Source of the DNA: Polynucleobacter sp. HIN5
GTDB taxonomy: Bacteria > Pseudomonadota > Gammaproteobacteria > Burkholderiales > Burkholderiaceae
Assembly (NCBI RefSeq): GCF_030297555.1
Contig: NZ_AP028136.1
Location: forward strand, 744,001-808,000
Direction: 5' to 3'
DNA length: 64,000 nucleotides
Shown here: positions 10,981 to 21,275 of the stretch, piece by piece
How the letters are laid out: each line of letters opens with the position of its first letter
Numbering within the stretch: the first letter of the stretch is position 1
Made by a program: the position numbers and the translations under genes
Notes under the pieces: generated by a model
What the model saw: the letters and a program-made list of their open reading frames with translations, nothing else
The model's database searches: none
Told to the model about the DNA's origin: nothing

Positions 10981-12141
10981 ATGACAGCGTCTTCGCGTTG
11001 GGCCTTCGGGGCCTTTTTCTTTTTGTACTTCGCCTACATTGGCCTCATGTCGCCGTATGCAAGCTTGTATTTTGCAGAGCTCGGATTTGGTGCGCTCGAA
11101 ATCGCCGCCTTGATGTCGATGTTGCAGGTAACCCGCATCTTGGGGCCGTTCTCCTGGGGCTGGCTCTCGGATTATTTATCCAACCGGGTGGGCATCATGC
11201 GCTTTTGTGGCGTTCTAGCGGTTCTATGTTTCTTAGTCATTTTCTATTTAGAACAGTACATCCCATTTTTAATTTGGATGTTTATTCTCCACACTATTCT
11301 GAGCAGCATGGTGCCCCTTGGGGAGGCAGCGACTGTACACGCCTTATTTAAAGATGACTCGTTTGACCATCGCTATGGACGGCTGCGCCTATGGGGATCG
11401 ATTGGCTTTATTGCCATGGTCTTACTCGCTGGTGAAGTATTTCAATGGTGGGGGATTGAAGTCTTTCCATGGTTAGGTCTAGGCGTATTGATTGCATTAG
11501 CCATCGATACCTTTTTACTACGAGAACCAAAAATAGAGCGTCAACCCTTGGTGCGCGGGGAGCTTCGAACGGTATTGCGGCGCGTAGAGGTGCGCTGGTT
11601 TTTGGTCTCAGCATTTGCCATGATCTTTGGTCATGCTGCACTCTATGTATTCTATTCTCTATACCTTGCAGATTTGGGTTACAGCAAATCTGAGATTGGG
11701 TTTTTCTGGACATTGGGTGTGACCGCGGAAGTCATCTTCTTCTATTTTCAGAGTAAGGTCATGTCGCGATATTCGCCAACGAGTGTGTTGCAAGCAACAT
11801 TCATGATTGCAGTAATCCGCTTCGTATTAATTGGCTACTTTGCAAGTACCAGTCTCTTGATCCTAGCGCAGCTCATGCATGCTGCCACCTTCGCAGCACA
11901 TCACAGCGCTAGTACCAAATTAATTCAGGGTTGGTTCAGTGGCCCCTTACAAGCTCGCGGTCAGGCACTCTTTACGACGGTTGCCTATGGCTTTGGTGGA
12001 ACCTTGGGTGGCTTATGCGCAGGTTGGATTTGGGATCATTGGGGTCCCAATCAAGTGTTTGGTATGGCAGCGGTGGCGTGCGCCGTAGCCGGTGTTGCGA
12101 TTGCGCAGGTTAAAACCAAACAAACTGCTTTACATTCCTGA
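10981..12141 (+). CDS. MFS transporter, HcaT/LacY-like family
   Basis: 386 aa with twelve predicted transmembrane helices. The loop after TM2 reads SWGWLSDYLSNRVG, the MFS motif A region. The fold resembles the phenylpropionic acid (HcaT-like) permease group, whose hallmark early sequence is FFFLYFAYIGLMSPYASLYFAELG. The substrate is unknown. The 3' end overlaps the convergent ETF-QO gene by 12 bases, and no terminator is visible between them. Confidence 0.85.
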   Translation: MTASSRWAFGAFFFLYFAYIGLMSPYASLYFAELGFGALEIAALMSMLQVTRILGPFSWGWLSDYLSNRVGIMRFCGVLAVLCFLVIFYLEQYIPFLIWMFILHTILSSMVPLGEAATVHALFKDDSFDHRYGRLRLWGSIGFIAMVLLAGEVFQWWGIEVFPWLGLGVLIALAIDTFLLREPKIERQPLVRGELRTVLRRVEVRWFLVSAFAMIFGHAALYVFYSLYLADLGYSKSEIGFFWTLGVTAEVIFFYFQSKVMSRYSPTSVLQATFMIAVIRFVLIGYFASTSLLILAQLMHAATFAAHHSASTKLIQGWFSGPLQARGQALFTTVAYGFGGTLGGLCAGWIWDHWGPNQVFGMAAVACAVAGVAIAQVKTKQTALHS

Positions 12142-13800
12142 GTAATTGGGTCCACCGCCCCCTTCAGGGGTAACCCATACAATATTTTGGGTAGGATCTT
12201 TGATGTCACAGGTTTTGCAATGCACGCAGTTTTGGGCATTGATTTGGAGCTTGGGCCTACCTTCTACCTCGATGTATTCGTAAACACCGGCAGGGCAATA
12301 GCGTTGCTCAGGACCCGCATAAATATCCAAATTAATGGCTACTGGCACACTTTCATCTTTGAGGGTTAAGTGGGCTGGTTGATTCTCCTCATGATTGGTA
12401 TTGGAGATAAATACCGAGGAGAGTCGATCAAAAGTAATTTTGCCATCGGGTTTTGGATATTCAATCACCTGATGTAAGCGCGCCGGTTCAAGATATTCGT
12501 AGTCGGCTTTTTTCTGATGAATAGTCCATGGCACATTTCCACCAAACACTTTTTGTTCAATACCAACCATGAGGGTGCCGAGATATAAACCTTTAGACAT
12601 CCATGCTTTAAAGTTACGCGCCTGCTTGAGTTCGGTATACAGCCAACTATTTTTAAAGGCACTGGGGTAAGCGCTCAAAATATCATTGGCCCGATTTTCA
12701 GAAAGCGCAGACATGGCTGCCTGGGCCGCTAACATACCGGATTTAATCGCTGCATGACTGCCTTTAATGCGGGATGCGTTGAGGTAGCCCGCATCGCAGC
12801 CAATCAGGGCGCCGCCAGGGAACACCGTTTGCGGCAAACTATTTAAGCCGCCAGCGGTAATGGCACGTGCACCATAGGCCAAGCGCTTACCGCCCTCGAA
12901 CGTCGGACGAATCGCAGGATGCAATTTATAGCGCTGGAACTCATCAAAGGGGCTGAGATAAGGGTTACGATAGGAGAGGCCAACGACCATGCCAACTGCA
13001 ACCTTGTTTTCACCAAAGTGATACAAAAAAGATCCGCCATAGGTCTGGCGATCTAAGGGCCATCCTGCCGTATGAATCACTAAACCTGGGCGATGGTTCT
13101 CAGGCGTTACTTCCCAGAGTTCTTTAATGCCAATGCCATAACTCTGCGGATCAGACTCACGATCGAGTTGGTATTTGGTGATAAGTTGTTTACCGAGATG
13201 GCCGCGTGAGCCCTCAGCAAATAAGGTGTACTTGGCTCGTAATTCCATACCGAGCTGAAACTGTTCTGAGACCTGCCCATCTTTATGGATTCCTAAATTA
13301 CCGGTAGCGACTCCACACACCGCACCCTGGGCATTGAACAAAACTTCTGCAGCAGCAAACCCTGGAAAAATATCGACCCCCAGTTGCTCGGCTTGACCGC
13401 CCAGCCAGCGCGTGAAATTACTTAAGCTCAAAATGTAATTACCCCGGTTACTGAAACAATTCGGGAGCAGAAGGTGGGGCACCGTAAATGAGCTCGATTC
13501 GGTCAAAAAGATGAATTCATCCTGACTAACTGGGGTCTCGAGCGGAGCCCCCAGTGCCTGCCAATCGGGAAATAATTCATTGAGGGCACGCGGATCCATA
13601 ATTGCGCCCGACAAAATATGAGCGCCGACCTCAGAACCCTTTTCTAACACGCAAACCGAGATCTCGCGACCCTCGCGTTGGGCAATTTGTTTGGCATGGA
13701 TTGCTGCCGATAACCCAGAGGGGCCACCCCCGACGATCACGAGGTCATAGTCCATGGCCTCGCGCGGGCCGTATTGAGCAAGCAATTCCTCGGTATTCAT
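12130..13800 (-). CDS. Electron transfer flavoprotein-ubiquinone oxidoreductase
   Basis: 556 aa, the full length of ETF-QO, which moves electrons from reduced ETF to the quinone pool. The N-terminal FAD Rossmann motif is DLVIVGGGPSGLSAAIHAK (about 19-37). A central ubiquinone-binding/FAD region includes GYLNASRIKGSHAAIKSG. The C-terminal 4Fe-4S domain has Cys at CPAGVYEY and in NCVHCKTCDIKDP. This gives the four ligands needed for one cluster. It is divergent from the CoA-transferase operon over a 103-base gap. Confidence 0.95.
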   Translation of the reverse strand: MNTEELLAQYGPREAMDYDLVIVGGGPSGLSAAIHAKQIAQREGREISVCVLEKGSEVGAHILSGAIMDPRALNELFPDWQALGAPLETPVSQDEFIFLTESSSFTVPHLLLPNCFSNRGNYILSLSNFTRWLGGQAEQLGVDIFPGFAAAEVLFNAQGAVCGVATGNLGIHKDGQVSEQFQLGMELRAKYTLFAEGSRGHLGKQLITKYQLDRESDPQSYGIGIKELWEVTPENHRPGLVIHTAGWPLDRQTYGGSFLYHFGENKVAVGMVVGLSYRNPYLSPFDEFQRYKLHPAIRPTFEGGKRLAYGARAITAGGLNSLPQTVFPGGALIGCDAGYLNASRIKGSHAAIKSGMLAAQAAMSALSENRANDILSAYPSAFKNSWLYTELKQARNFKAWMSKGLYLGTLMVGIEQKVFGGNVPWTIHQKKADYEYLEPARLHQVIEYPKPDGKITFDRLSSVFISNTNHEENQPAHLTLKDESVPVAINLDIYAGPEQRYCPAGVYEYIEVEGRPKLQINAQNCVHCKTCDIKDPTQNIVWVTPEGGGGPNYSGM

Positions 13801-13903
13801 AGCCCTAGTTTAGTGCTTTTGAGCCACGAATCGGTCATGCCGAGCGGTTATCATTTAGGTGATATGAGATATTGATTGAAGAACGTGAAAGAAAGTTAGG
13901 CGA

Positions 13904-14599
13904 ATGAATAAGATATTTCCCAATGCCCGCGCTGCTCTTGAGGACATTATGAAAGATGGGCAAACCATCGCGGTTGGCGGTTTTGGTTTATGCGGTATTC
14001 CGGAGGCCCTCATTGCTGCGGTTAAAGATTTGGGGACTAAAAACCTCACGGCAATATCCAACAATGCCGGAGTCGATGATTTTGGATTAGGGATTCTCTT
14101 GGCCACTCGGCAAGTCAAAAAAATGATTGCCTCCTATGTCGGAGAAAACAAAGAGTTTGAGCGCCAATATTTGGCTGGCGAACTCGAGCTGGAATTTACT
14201 CCGCAAGGTACCCTCGCAGAGAAATTGCGCGCAGGTGGTTGCGGTATTCCTGCGTTTTATACCAAAACGGGTGTTGGAACAATTGTGGCTGAGGGTAAAG
14301 ATGTGCGTGAGTTTGATGGCGAGCAATACATCCTTGAGCGCTCATTGGTTGCCGATGTCTCGCTCGTCAAAGCATGGAAAGCGGATAAAGCAGGTAATTT
14401 GTTGTATCGCTTAACGGCTCGTAACTTTAATCCAGTGGTGGCGATGGCAGGAAAGATCACCGTGGTGGAAGTTGAAGAGATCGTGGAGAACGGCGAGCTT
14501 ATCCCCGATCAAATTCATACTCCTGGTATTTATGCCCATCGGATTGTGCTCAATCCTCAACCCGAAAAACGGATTGAGCAACGCACGCTTACTAAATAA
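13904..14599 (+). CDS. 3-oxoacid CoA-transferase subunit A
   Basis: 231 aa alpha subunit that swaps CoA between succinyl-CoA and acetoacetate-type acids. The glycine-rich CoA-binding motif GGFGLCGIPEALI (about 24-36) is intact, as is AGGCGIPAFYTKTGVGT (about 111-127). Together with subunit B this forms a ScoAB/AtoDA-type heterodimer. Its position beside ETF-QO suggests a role in ketone-body or branched-chain acid use (inference). Confidence 0.92.
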   Translation: MNKIFPNARAALEDIMKDGQTIAVGGFGLCGIPEALIAAVKDLGTKNLTAISNNAGVDDFGLGILLATRQVKKMIASYVGENKEFERQYLAGELELEFTPQGTLAEKLRAGGCGIPAFYTKTGVGTIVAEGKDVREFDGEQYILERSLVADVSLVKAWKADKAGNLLYRLTARNFNPVVAMAGKITVVEVEEIVENGELIPDQIHTPGIYAHRIVLNPQPEKRIEQRTLTK

Positions 14600-14635
14600 G
14601 CATTCACTTGAAAAGATCATACAGAGGAAATTGCA

Positions 14636-15289
14636 ATGCCTTGGAATCGCGATGAAATGGCAGCCCGTGCTGCAAAAGAGTTAAAAGATGGTTACTACGT
14701 CAATTTAGGTATTGGCATGCCCACCTTGGTAGCAAACCATGTTCCCGCTGGGATGGAAGTTTGGTTGCAGTCTGAGAATGGCTTGTTAGGGATCGGACCA
14801 TTTCCCACCGAAGCACAAGTGGATGCCGATATGATTAATGCCGGCAAGCAAACCGTGACCACTTTGCCAGGGTCCGCTATTTTTTCATCGGCGGACTCCT
14901 TTGGAATGATTCGGGGTGGCAAGATCAATATTGCGATCTTGGGCGCAATGCAGGTCAGTGAGCATGGCGATTTAGCCAACTGGATGATCCCCGGAAAAAT
15001 GGTGAAGGGCATGGGCGGTGCGATGGACTTGGTTGCCGGCGTGAAACACGTCGTGGTATTGATGGAACACGTGGCCAAGAAAAAAGACGGTACCGAAGAA
15101 ATCAAAATTCTGCCCAAGTGCACCTTGCCATTAACCGGATTAGGTGTGATTGATCGCATCATCACCGATTTGGGTGTACTCGATATCACACCCAAAGGAT
15201 TGAAGTTGGTGGAATTGGCGCCTGGTGTAACCAAAGAAGAGATTCAGGCGAAGACCGGCGCCCCCATTGATACTAGTGCGGTTCATTGA
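14636..15289 (+). CDS. 3-oxoacid CoA-transferase subunit B
   Basis: 217 aa beta subunit carrying the catalytic glutamate in the conserved [12 protein letters not shown] motif (about 48-59), which forms the glutamyl-CoA thioester. [17 protein letters not shown] and [22 protein letters not shown] are further family signatures. A clear AGAGG-type ribosome binding site precedes the ATG. The stop codon overlaps the TTG start of the next gene (TTGA). Confidence 0.93.
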   Translation: MPWNRDEMAARAAKELKDGYYVNLGIGMPTLVANHVPAGMEVWLQSENGLLGIGPFPTEAQVDADMINAGKQTVTTLPGSAIFSSADSFGMIRGGKINIAILGAMQVSEHGDLANWMIPGKMVKGMGGAMDLVAGVKHVVVLMEHVAKKKDGTEEIKILPKCTLPLTGLGVIDRIITDLGVLDITPKGLKLVELAPGVTKEEIQAKTGAPIDTSAVH

Positions 15290-17106
15290 ATAGCGCCCCA
15301 TTACATGCTCATAAACGTGGGGATGCAAGCCATGCCCACGCGGTAGCTGATCGAAAGCAATCCTTTTTGTGGATTGCTATGTTTTTTACACTTGGATTTG
15401 CATGCGTTGAGTTCTTTGCTGGTCTAATTTCAGGTTCCTTAGCACTGATGTCCGATGCCGGACATATGGTGACTGACTCTGCTGCACTGGGTCTTGCTAT
15501 TCTGGCGCAATACATTGCCAGACGTCCGCCATCTGCCAAGCATTCCTTTGGATTTGGTCGTGCAGAAGCACTTGCAGCTTTTGTGAACAGCTTGGTGATG
15601 GTTGGTCTAGTCATATGGATTGTGATTGAGGCCGTGAGTCGCATTCAGGATCCGCACCCAGTGGCTGGGATGACCGTGACGATTGTGGCTGCTCTGGGTC
15701 TTGCTGTAAATCTGATCGTTGCTTGGGTGCTGTCACGCGATCAAAAGAGCGTCAATACCCGCGCCGCACTGGTGCATGTGATGGGCGATCTCTTGGGATC
15801 GATTGCTGCCTTGGTAGCGGGAGTTGTGATTCAGTTCACAGGGTGGATGCCGATTGACCCCATCTTATCGATCTTTGTAGCGCTCTTAATCCTAAAATCT
15901 ACGGCAGCCATTCTCAAAGAGTCGTATCACTTCTTGATGGAAGGTGTGCCCCTGCATATTGACTATGTGAAGGTGGGGAAAGATTTAACCCGTATTGAAG
16001 GGGTCATGGCGATTCATGATCTGCATGTTTGGGAAATGAGCCCTGGTCATCCCGCATTGATCGCCCACGTGGAGATCAAACAATTTAAGCAGTGGCCGCG
16101 GATTCTTGCAAACTTGACCACCATGCTGCGGGAGTCATACGGTATCGACCACATTACGCTGCAACCCGAAGAAGCTGGTAAGCAAGAGCTTGAGTCGCCT
16201 CCAGCCAGTGTTGAGCAGGCGCGTCATACCGCCTTACTCAATCGAGACCATCATGGTCACACCGATTATGTGCAATGTACTAGTCCAGCTGGATCGCACC
16301 GCATGGCGTTTCATACTTGGGGCGATCCACAGAATCCGAGTGTGCTGTATTGCGTGCATGGCCTATCGCGCCGGGGCAGTGATTTTCGGGCAATGGCTGA
16401 GGCCTTGTGCGATCGCCATTTTGTGGTTTGCCCAGATATCGTCGGCCGAGGGGATTCTGATTACTTAAGTAATCCGATGTTCTACACCGTTCCACAATAC
16501 GTGACCGATATGACCGCCCTAAGCGCTAAATTAGGCGTTCACTCGGTCAATTGGTTCGGAACCTCGATGGGTGGCTTAATTGGTATGGTGTACGCAGCAA
16601 TGCATGGCAATAGTGTCAAGCGACTATTGCTCAATGATGTCGGACCGCGCATTGAGCCAGCGGCATTGATTCGGTTGGCGAGTTATGTCGGTAAACCATT
16701 TTCCTATGTCAATCGTGATGTAGCGATGGATAAACTCAAATCGATTTGCGCTCCCTTTGGCAAGCACACGGATGCCGAATGGGAGCTTCTCAATGGACCC
16801 ATGCTGATTCAGAAAGATCAGCAGTGGATATTGCACTATGACTCTGCCATCTCAGTACCATTTGCTTCGGTAACCCCGGCCTTAGCTCAAGCAGGTGAGT
16901 TAGCCATGTGGCAAAGTTTTCAGCAAATTGAATGCCCCATTTTGATTGTGCGTGGCGCGGATTCGGATTTACTATCGAGGCAAACGGTGGACGAGATGTG
17001 TCAATTAAATCCGCATGCAAAGAGTATTGAGATCCCCAATGTCGGTCATGCCCCAGCCTTTATCAAAAAAGAGCAAATTGACATTGCGCGCCAATTCTTT
17101 CTATAG
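15286..17106 (+). CDS. Fusion protein: cation diffusion facilitator (Zn-type) transporter plus alpha/beta hydrolase
   Basis: 606 aa in one uninterrupted frame. Residues 25-300 are a complete CDF transporter: about six TM helices, the metal site H60/D64 in TM2 (HMVTD) and H164/D168 in TM5 (HVMGD), a pattern typical of zinc exporters, and the cytoplasmic domain ending at [10 protein letters not shown]. After a linker (about 300-325) follows a complete alpha/beta hydrolase with HG at 359-360, nucleophile S427 in GTSMGG, probable acid D559 and catalytic H588. The TTG start lies in a 4-base overlap with the CoA-transferase stop; no earlier in-frame ATG exists. The two parts are normally separate proteins. 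The substrate is unknown. Confidence 0.85.
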   Translation: MNSAPLHAHKRGDASHAHAVADRKQSFLWIAMFFTLGFACVEFFAGLISGSLALMSDAGHMVTDSAALGLAILAQYIARRPPSAKHSFGFGRAEALAAFVNSLVMVGLVIWIVIEAVSRIQDPHPVAGMTVTIVAALGLAVNLIVAWVLSRDQKSVNTRAALVHVMGDLLGSIAALVAGVVIQFTGWMPIDPILSIFVALLILKSTAAILKESYHFLMEGVPLHIDYVKVGKDLTRIEGVMAIHDLHVWEMSPGHPALIAHVEIKQFKQWPRILANLTTMLRESYGIDHITLQPEEAGKQELESPPASVEQARHTALLNRDHHGHTDYVQCTSPAGSHRMAFHTWGDPQNPSVLYCVHGLSRRGSDFRAMAEALCDRHFVVCPDIVGRGDSDYLSNPMFYTVPQYVTDMTALSAKLGVHSVNWFGTSMGGLIGMVYAAMHGNSVKRLLLNDVGPRIEPAALIRLASYVGKPFSYVNRDVAMDKLKSICAPFGKHTDAEWELLNGPMLIQKDQQWILHYDSAISVPFASVTPALAQAGELAMWQSFQQIECPILIVRGADSDLLSRQTVDEMCQLNPHAKSIEIPNVGHAPAFIKKEQIDIARQFFL

Positions 17107-17136
17107 TGGCTTATCCGCCAATCACTATTCATTGCC

Positions 17137-19137
17137 GTGAGTCCAAACGAGTCAGTATTGCCGTTATCGAGAAATGCCATGCAAGCGCTGGAGGGCGATG
17201 CCTGGTTTGGTGAGCCTGAGGAAGCTCATTCCGATGCTGTCGCAGAGATTTTACAAACGCTACGTTTGGATGAGGCAAGCATCATTGCTGCTCATCATTT
17301 ACACAGCACCCTAGGTAAAGAAGCTTTAGTTAAGCAGCTTGGGCAAGATGCTGCCACCTTATTGATTGGTTACCGCGGCCTGCGTCAGGCGCAAGCGAAG
17401 CTGATTAAGAACGACGGGCAGTCACGGGTAGCCGGTCAGGAGGAGATCTTACGCAAAATGCTATTGGCATTTGGGAACGATCTTCGGGTGGTACTTATTT
17501 ATTTAGCATCACGCTTACAAACCTTGCGCTGGATTGCTAAACAACGGTTTTCAGTAAAGCCATCCTGGGCTCAGGAGATCTTGGATATTGATGCGAGTCT
17601 CGCGAATCGCTTAGGTATTTGGCAAATGAAATGGGAGATGGAGGATCTGGCGTTTCGGGTTGTAGCGCCAGATACCTATCAAGAAATTGCGGGGCTATTG
17701 GATGCCAAACGCGTAGAGCGTGAGCAATTTATTGCCGATGTTATCAAGCGCCTCAATCATGAGCTATCGATTGCTCATATCACGGCTGATGTTCAAGGAA
17801 GACCCAAGCACATCTATAGCATCTGGAAAAAGATGCAGGGCAAATCCTTGGAGTTTGCCAATCTCTATGATGTGCGTGCGTTTCGGGTTCTGGTTGATGA
17901 TGTCAAAGCCTGCTATGCGACTCTGGGCTTAGTGCACAACATTTGGCAACCGGTGCCGAAAGAGTTTGATGACTATATTGCCAGGCCTAAACCAAACGGT
18001 TATCAATCCCTACATACTGTTGTGATTGATGAAGACGGGATTGCATTTGAGATTCAGATTCGTACCCAAGAGATGCATCGCCAAGCAGAGTACGGTTTAG
18101 CGGCACACTGGCGCTATAAAGAGGGCGCGTATGCCGCGCAAGCAAAAGATCTCGGAACCCATAGTGCTGCAGTAGCCTATGAGCGCCAAATTGCCTGGGC
18201 GCGGCAATTAATCTCATGGAAAGAGGATGCCTGGGAACAGCTCAAGCATCATGAGATTGATGATCATATTTATGTTCTCACTCCACTAGGAAAAGTAATC
18301 GCTTTGGAGAAGGGTTCGTCGCCGATCGACTTTGCGTATGCAGTGCATACCGATCTTGGCCATCGCTGTCGTGGTGCTCGGATTGATGGAGCGATGGTGC
18401 CACTCGATACCGCCTTGCACAATGGTCAAACCGTGGAAATTATTTCGGTGAAGCAAGGTGGTCCTTCCAGGGATTGGCTTAACCCTGAGCGTGGCTATTT
18501 GCGTTCCCAGCGGGCGCGGGCGCGGGTGCGTGCGTGGTTCAATGCACTTGATGATGAAGTGAGTCAAGCGCCTACTAAAGTAAGTGATAGCAAGCTCGAT
18601 AAGAGTGCTGATAAGCCACTTGATAAAAAAGATGAAATACAGATTCGCACGCGCGCGAGTGCAGCCAATCAGCGTGGTGATGTATTGGTCGTGGGAGTGG
18701 ATTCTTTACTGACGCAATTGGCCAAATGCTGTCGACCGGTTCCCCCCGATCCAATCGCTGGATTTGTGACCCAAGGCCGTGGGGTATCGATTCATCGGCG
18801 CAGTTGCAGAACTTTTCGAGGGCTCCTAGAGCGCGCACCAGAGCGTGTGATCCAAACCGCGTGGAGTGCCAAATTAGATCCAGAGCAGGGCAGTAATAAA
18901 GAACGTGTTTTTCCTGCCGATTTATCAATCATTGCACTTGATCGCCCTGAACTGATGCGGGAACTCTTTGAGATCACTTCCAAGATTGGTGTCCATGTGA
19001 TTGATCTCAAAAAATCGGTTCGTAAAGGGGTGGCGCATATTCAATTAACCGTTGAAATCTCGAATGCGGAGGCACTTCGTTTAGTACAAACGGGGCTGGA
19101 GGGATTGCGCGGCGTTACCGAAGTGCGCCGGCGGTGA
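17137..19137 (+). CDS. relA: RelA/SpoT family (p)ppGpp synthetase, probably synthetase-only
   Basis: 666 aa stringent-response enzyme (GTP/GDP plus ATP to (p)ppGpp). The synthetase motifs are GRPKHIYSIWKKM (221-233), NLYDVRAFRV (242-251), ARPKPNGYQSLHTVV (282-296) and FEIQIRT (304-310). TGS, a zinc-finger-like segment with KCCRPVPP and a C-terminal ACT domain follow. In the N-terminal hydrolase-like domain the position of the catalytic HD reads AAHHLHST (51-58), so Mn-dependent ppGpp hydrolysis is probably lost, as in E. coli RelA. GTG start, 30 bases after the fusion gene. Confidence 0.92.
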   Translation: MSPNESVLPLSRNAMQALEGDAWFGEPEEAHSDAVAEILQTLRLDEASIIAAHHLHSTLGKEALVKQLGQDAATLLIGYRGLRQAQAKLIKNDGQSRVAGQEEILRKMLLAFGNDLRVVLIYLASRLQTLRWIAKQRFSVKPSWAQEILDIDASLANRLGIWQMKWEMEDLAFRVVAPDTYQEIAGLLDAKRVEREQFIADVIKRLNHELSIAHITADVQGRPKHIYSIWKKMQGKSLEFANLYDVRAFRVLVDDVKACYATLGLVHNIWQPVPKEFDDYIARPKPNGYQSLHTVVIDEDGIAFEIQIRTQEMHRQAEYGLAAHWRYKEGAYAAQAKDLGTHSAAVAYERQIAWARQLISWKEDAWEQLKHHEIDDHIYVLTPLGKVIALEKGSSPIDFAYAVHTDLGHRCRGARIDGAMVPLDTALHNGQTVEIISVKQGGPSRDWLNPERGYLRSQRARARVRAWFNALDDEVSQAPTKVSDSKLDKSADKPLDKKDEIQIRTRASAANQRGDVLVVGVDSLLTQLAKCCRPVPPDPIAGFVTQGRGVSIHRRSCRTFRGLLERAPERVIQTAWSAKLDPEQGSNKERVFPADLSIIALDRPELMRELFEITSKIGVHVIDLKKSVRKGVAHIQLTVEISNAEALRLVQTGLEGLRGVTEVRRR

Positions 19138-19155
19138 TAAACTCTTGATAAATAT

Positions 19156-19232
19156 AGGCTCGTAGCTCAGCTGGTTAGAGCACCACCTTGACATGGTGGG
19201 GGTCGTTGGTTCGAGTCCAATCGAGCCTACCA
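19156..19232 (+). tRNA. tRNA-Val (GAC)
   Basis: 77 nt including an encoded CCA. The seven-base acceptor stem AGGCTCG pairs with CGAGCCT. The D-arm begins TAGCTCAG, the anticodon loop is TTGACAT with anticodon GAC, and the T-arm carries GGTTCGAGTCC. It lies between relA and thrS on the same strand. Confidence 0.97.
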
Positions 19233-19246
19233 ACGAAACAGATCGG

Positions 19247-19285
19247 ATGCGCGTTGTGTTCATAGTGTTTGGGACGAACGCGCAT
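19247..19285 (+). terminator. Hairpin between tRNA-Val and thrS (terminator or thrS leader element)
   Basis: A perfect nine-base inverted repeat, ATGCGCGTT (19247-19255) and AACGCGCAT (19277-19285), encloses a 21-base loop and is followed by TCTCTTTT. It could end the tRNA-Val transcript or be part of the thrS 5' leader; in E. coli thrS is autoregulated through leader hairpins. The long loop makes it a weaker terminator than usual. Confidence 0.4.
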
Positions 19286-19308
19286 TCTCTTTTATGCATG
19301 GAGTGTGT

Positions 19309-21231
19309 ATGGTTGCGGTTACTCTTCCTGATGGTTCGAAGCGCGAGTTTGCTGCGCCGGTGACCATTGCTGAAGTTGCGCAATCGATTGGGAGCGGTTT
19401 AGCCAAAGCTGCGCTCGCCGGCTCTGTGGATGGCCGTCTAGTGGACCTGAGTCACACGATCGACCATGATGTGCACTTGGCCATCATTACCGATAAAAAC
19501 CCCGAAGGCCTTGATATCATTCGTCATTCCACTGCCCATCTACTTGCATATGCTGTTAAAGAATTGTTCCCTGATGCGCAGGTCACGATTGGTCCAGTAA
19601 TTGAGAACGGCTTTTATTACGACTTCTCGTATCACCGACCTTTCACTCCAGATGATCTCGCTGCGCTTGAGAAAAAAATGCTGGAGTTAGCCAAGAAGGA
19701 TGAGCCAGTCGTTCGTCAAGTCATGCCTCGCGATCAAGCGGTTGAGTTCTTCAAAAAGCAAGGCGAAATTTATAAAGCCGAGATCATTGCGAGCATTCCG
19801 CAAAATGAAGAGGTCTCGCTTTACACCGAGGGCAAATTTACCGATCTCTGCCGTGGCCCCCACGTGCCATCCACTGGTAAGTTAAAAGTATTCAAGCTTA
19901 TGAAGCTCGCTGGCGCGTATTGGCGCGGTGATAGCAAGAATGAGATGCTGCAGCGGATTTACGGCACTGCTTGGACCAAGAAGGAAGATCAAGATGCCTA
20001 CTTGCACATGCTCGAAGAGGCTGAGAAGCGCGATCATCGCCGCTTAGGTAAACAGCTTGATTTATTTCATTTTCAGGATGAGGCGCCAGGTCTTGTGTTC
20101 TGGCACCCCAAAGGTTGGGCCATTTGGCAAGAAGTTGAACAGTACATGCGCCGCGTTTATCAGCAAGAGGGTTATCAAGAGGTCAAGGCTCCACAAATCC
20201 TCGATCGCGGTCTTTGGGAAAAATCTGGTCATTGGGATAACTACAAAGAGAACATGTTCACGACCGAATCGGAGAACCGTGCCTATGCGCTAAAGCCCAT
20301 GAACTGCCCGGGCCATGTGCAAATCTTCAATTCAGGGTTGCATAGTTATCGTGAGTTACCGTTACGCTTTGGTGAGTTTGGGCAATGCCATCGCAATGAA
20401 CCTTCAGGCGCACTCCATGGATTGATGCGGGTGCGCGGATTTACCCAAGACGATGGCCACATTTTTTGTACCGAGGATCAGATTCAAGCAGAGGTCGCCG
20501 CATTTGACCAGGCGGTTCGAGCGGTCTATCGCGATTTTGGCTTTACAGAAGTGGCTGTGAAATTAGCCCTGCGTCCTGTTAAGCGGGTTGGGGATGATGC
20601 CATTTGGGATAAGGCCGAGGCATCGTTGCGTGGAGCACTGAAAGCATCCGGTCAAACCTGGGAAGAGCTGCCCGGCGAGGGCGCTTTCTACGGGCCCAAG
20701 ATTGAATACCACCTAAAGGATTCGATTGGGCGTTCGTGGCAGTGCGGCACCATGCAGGTCGACTTTTCCATGCCAGCCCGTTTGGGGGCGGAGTACGTGG
20801 CCGAAGATAACAGCCGTAAAGTGCCGGTGATGCTGCATCGTGCTATTGTGGGTTCCTTGGAGCGTTTTATTGGGATTTTGATTGAAAACCACGCTGGCGC
20901 CATGCCGGTTTGGCTCGCTCCAACCCAGGCAATTGTGTTGAATATTTCTGAAAATTCCGCCGAATATGCCCAAAAAATCCAGCAAATGCTGAAAAAACAA
21001 GGGTTTAGAGTGGAATCCGATTTGCGAAACGAGAAAATTACGTATAAAATACGCGAGCACGCATTACAAAAACTGCCTTATTTGCTTGTTGTTGGCGATA
21101 AAGAGCGTGAAAGTAATACGGTGGCCGTTCGTGCCCGTGGCGGAATTGATTTAGGGGTTATGCCCGTAGATGCCTTCGTCACCCGACTCCAGCAGGATAT
21201 TGCCCAGAAAGTCGGACCCGAGCCTAGCTAG
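19309..21231 (+). CDS. thrS: Threonine--tRNA ligase
   Basis: Charges tRNA-Thr. The ATG at 19309 ([14 protein letters not shown]) is preferred over 19294 because a GGAG box ends five bases before it and the product then starts like other ThrS proteins; it has 640 aa. TGS domain at about 1-60; the editing domain contains [16 protein letters not shown] with its His pair and SDLCRGPH-type [10 protein letters not shown]. The class II core has MNCPGHV (zinc Cys), [24 protein letters not shown] sequence and [11 protein letters not shown]. The C-terminal anticodon-binding domain closes the protein. Confidence 0.97.
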   Translation: MVAVTLPDGSKREFAAPVTIAEVAQSIGSGLAKAALAGSVDGRLVDLSHTIDHDVHLAIITDKNPEGLDIIRHSTAHLLAYAVKELFPDAQVTIGPVIENGFYYDFSYHRPFTPDDLAALEKKMLELAKKDEPVVRQVMPRDQAVEFFKKQGEIYKAEIIASIPQNEEVSLYTEGKFTDLCRGPHVPSTGKLKVFKLMKLAGAYWRGDSKNEMLQRIYGTAWTKKEDQDAYLHMLEEAEKRDHRRLGKQLDLFHFQDEAPGLVFWHPKGWAIWQEVEQYMRRVYQQEGYQEVKAPQILDRGLWEKSGHWDNYKENMFTTESENRAYALKPMNCPGHVQIFNSGLHSYRELPLRFGEFGQCHRNEPSGALHGLMRVRGFTQDDGHIFCTEDQIQAEVAAFDQAVRAVYRDFGFTEVAVKLALRPVKRVGDDAIWDKAEASLRGALKASGQTWEELPGEGAFYGPKIEYHLKDSIGRSWQCGTMQVDFSMPARLGAEYVAEDNSRKVPVMLHRAIVGSLERFIGILIENHAGAMPVWLAPTQAIVLNISENSAEYAQKIQQMLKKQGFRVESDLRNEKITYKIREHALQKLPYLLVVGDKERESNTVAVRARGGIDLGVMPVDAFVTRLQQDIAQKVGPEPS

Positions 21232-21275
21232 GGGGTGTGATGGCTTTTGATTGTTTTTGAGAGAGGAATTAGAAG

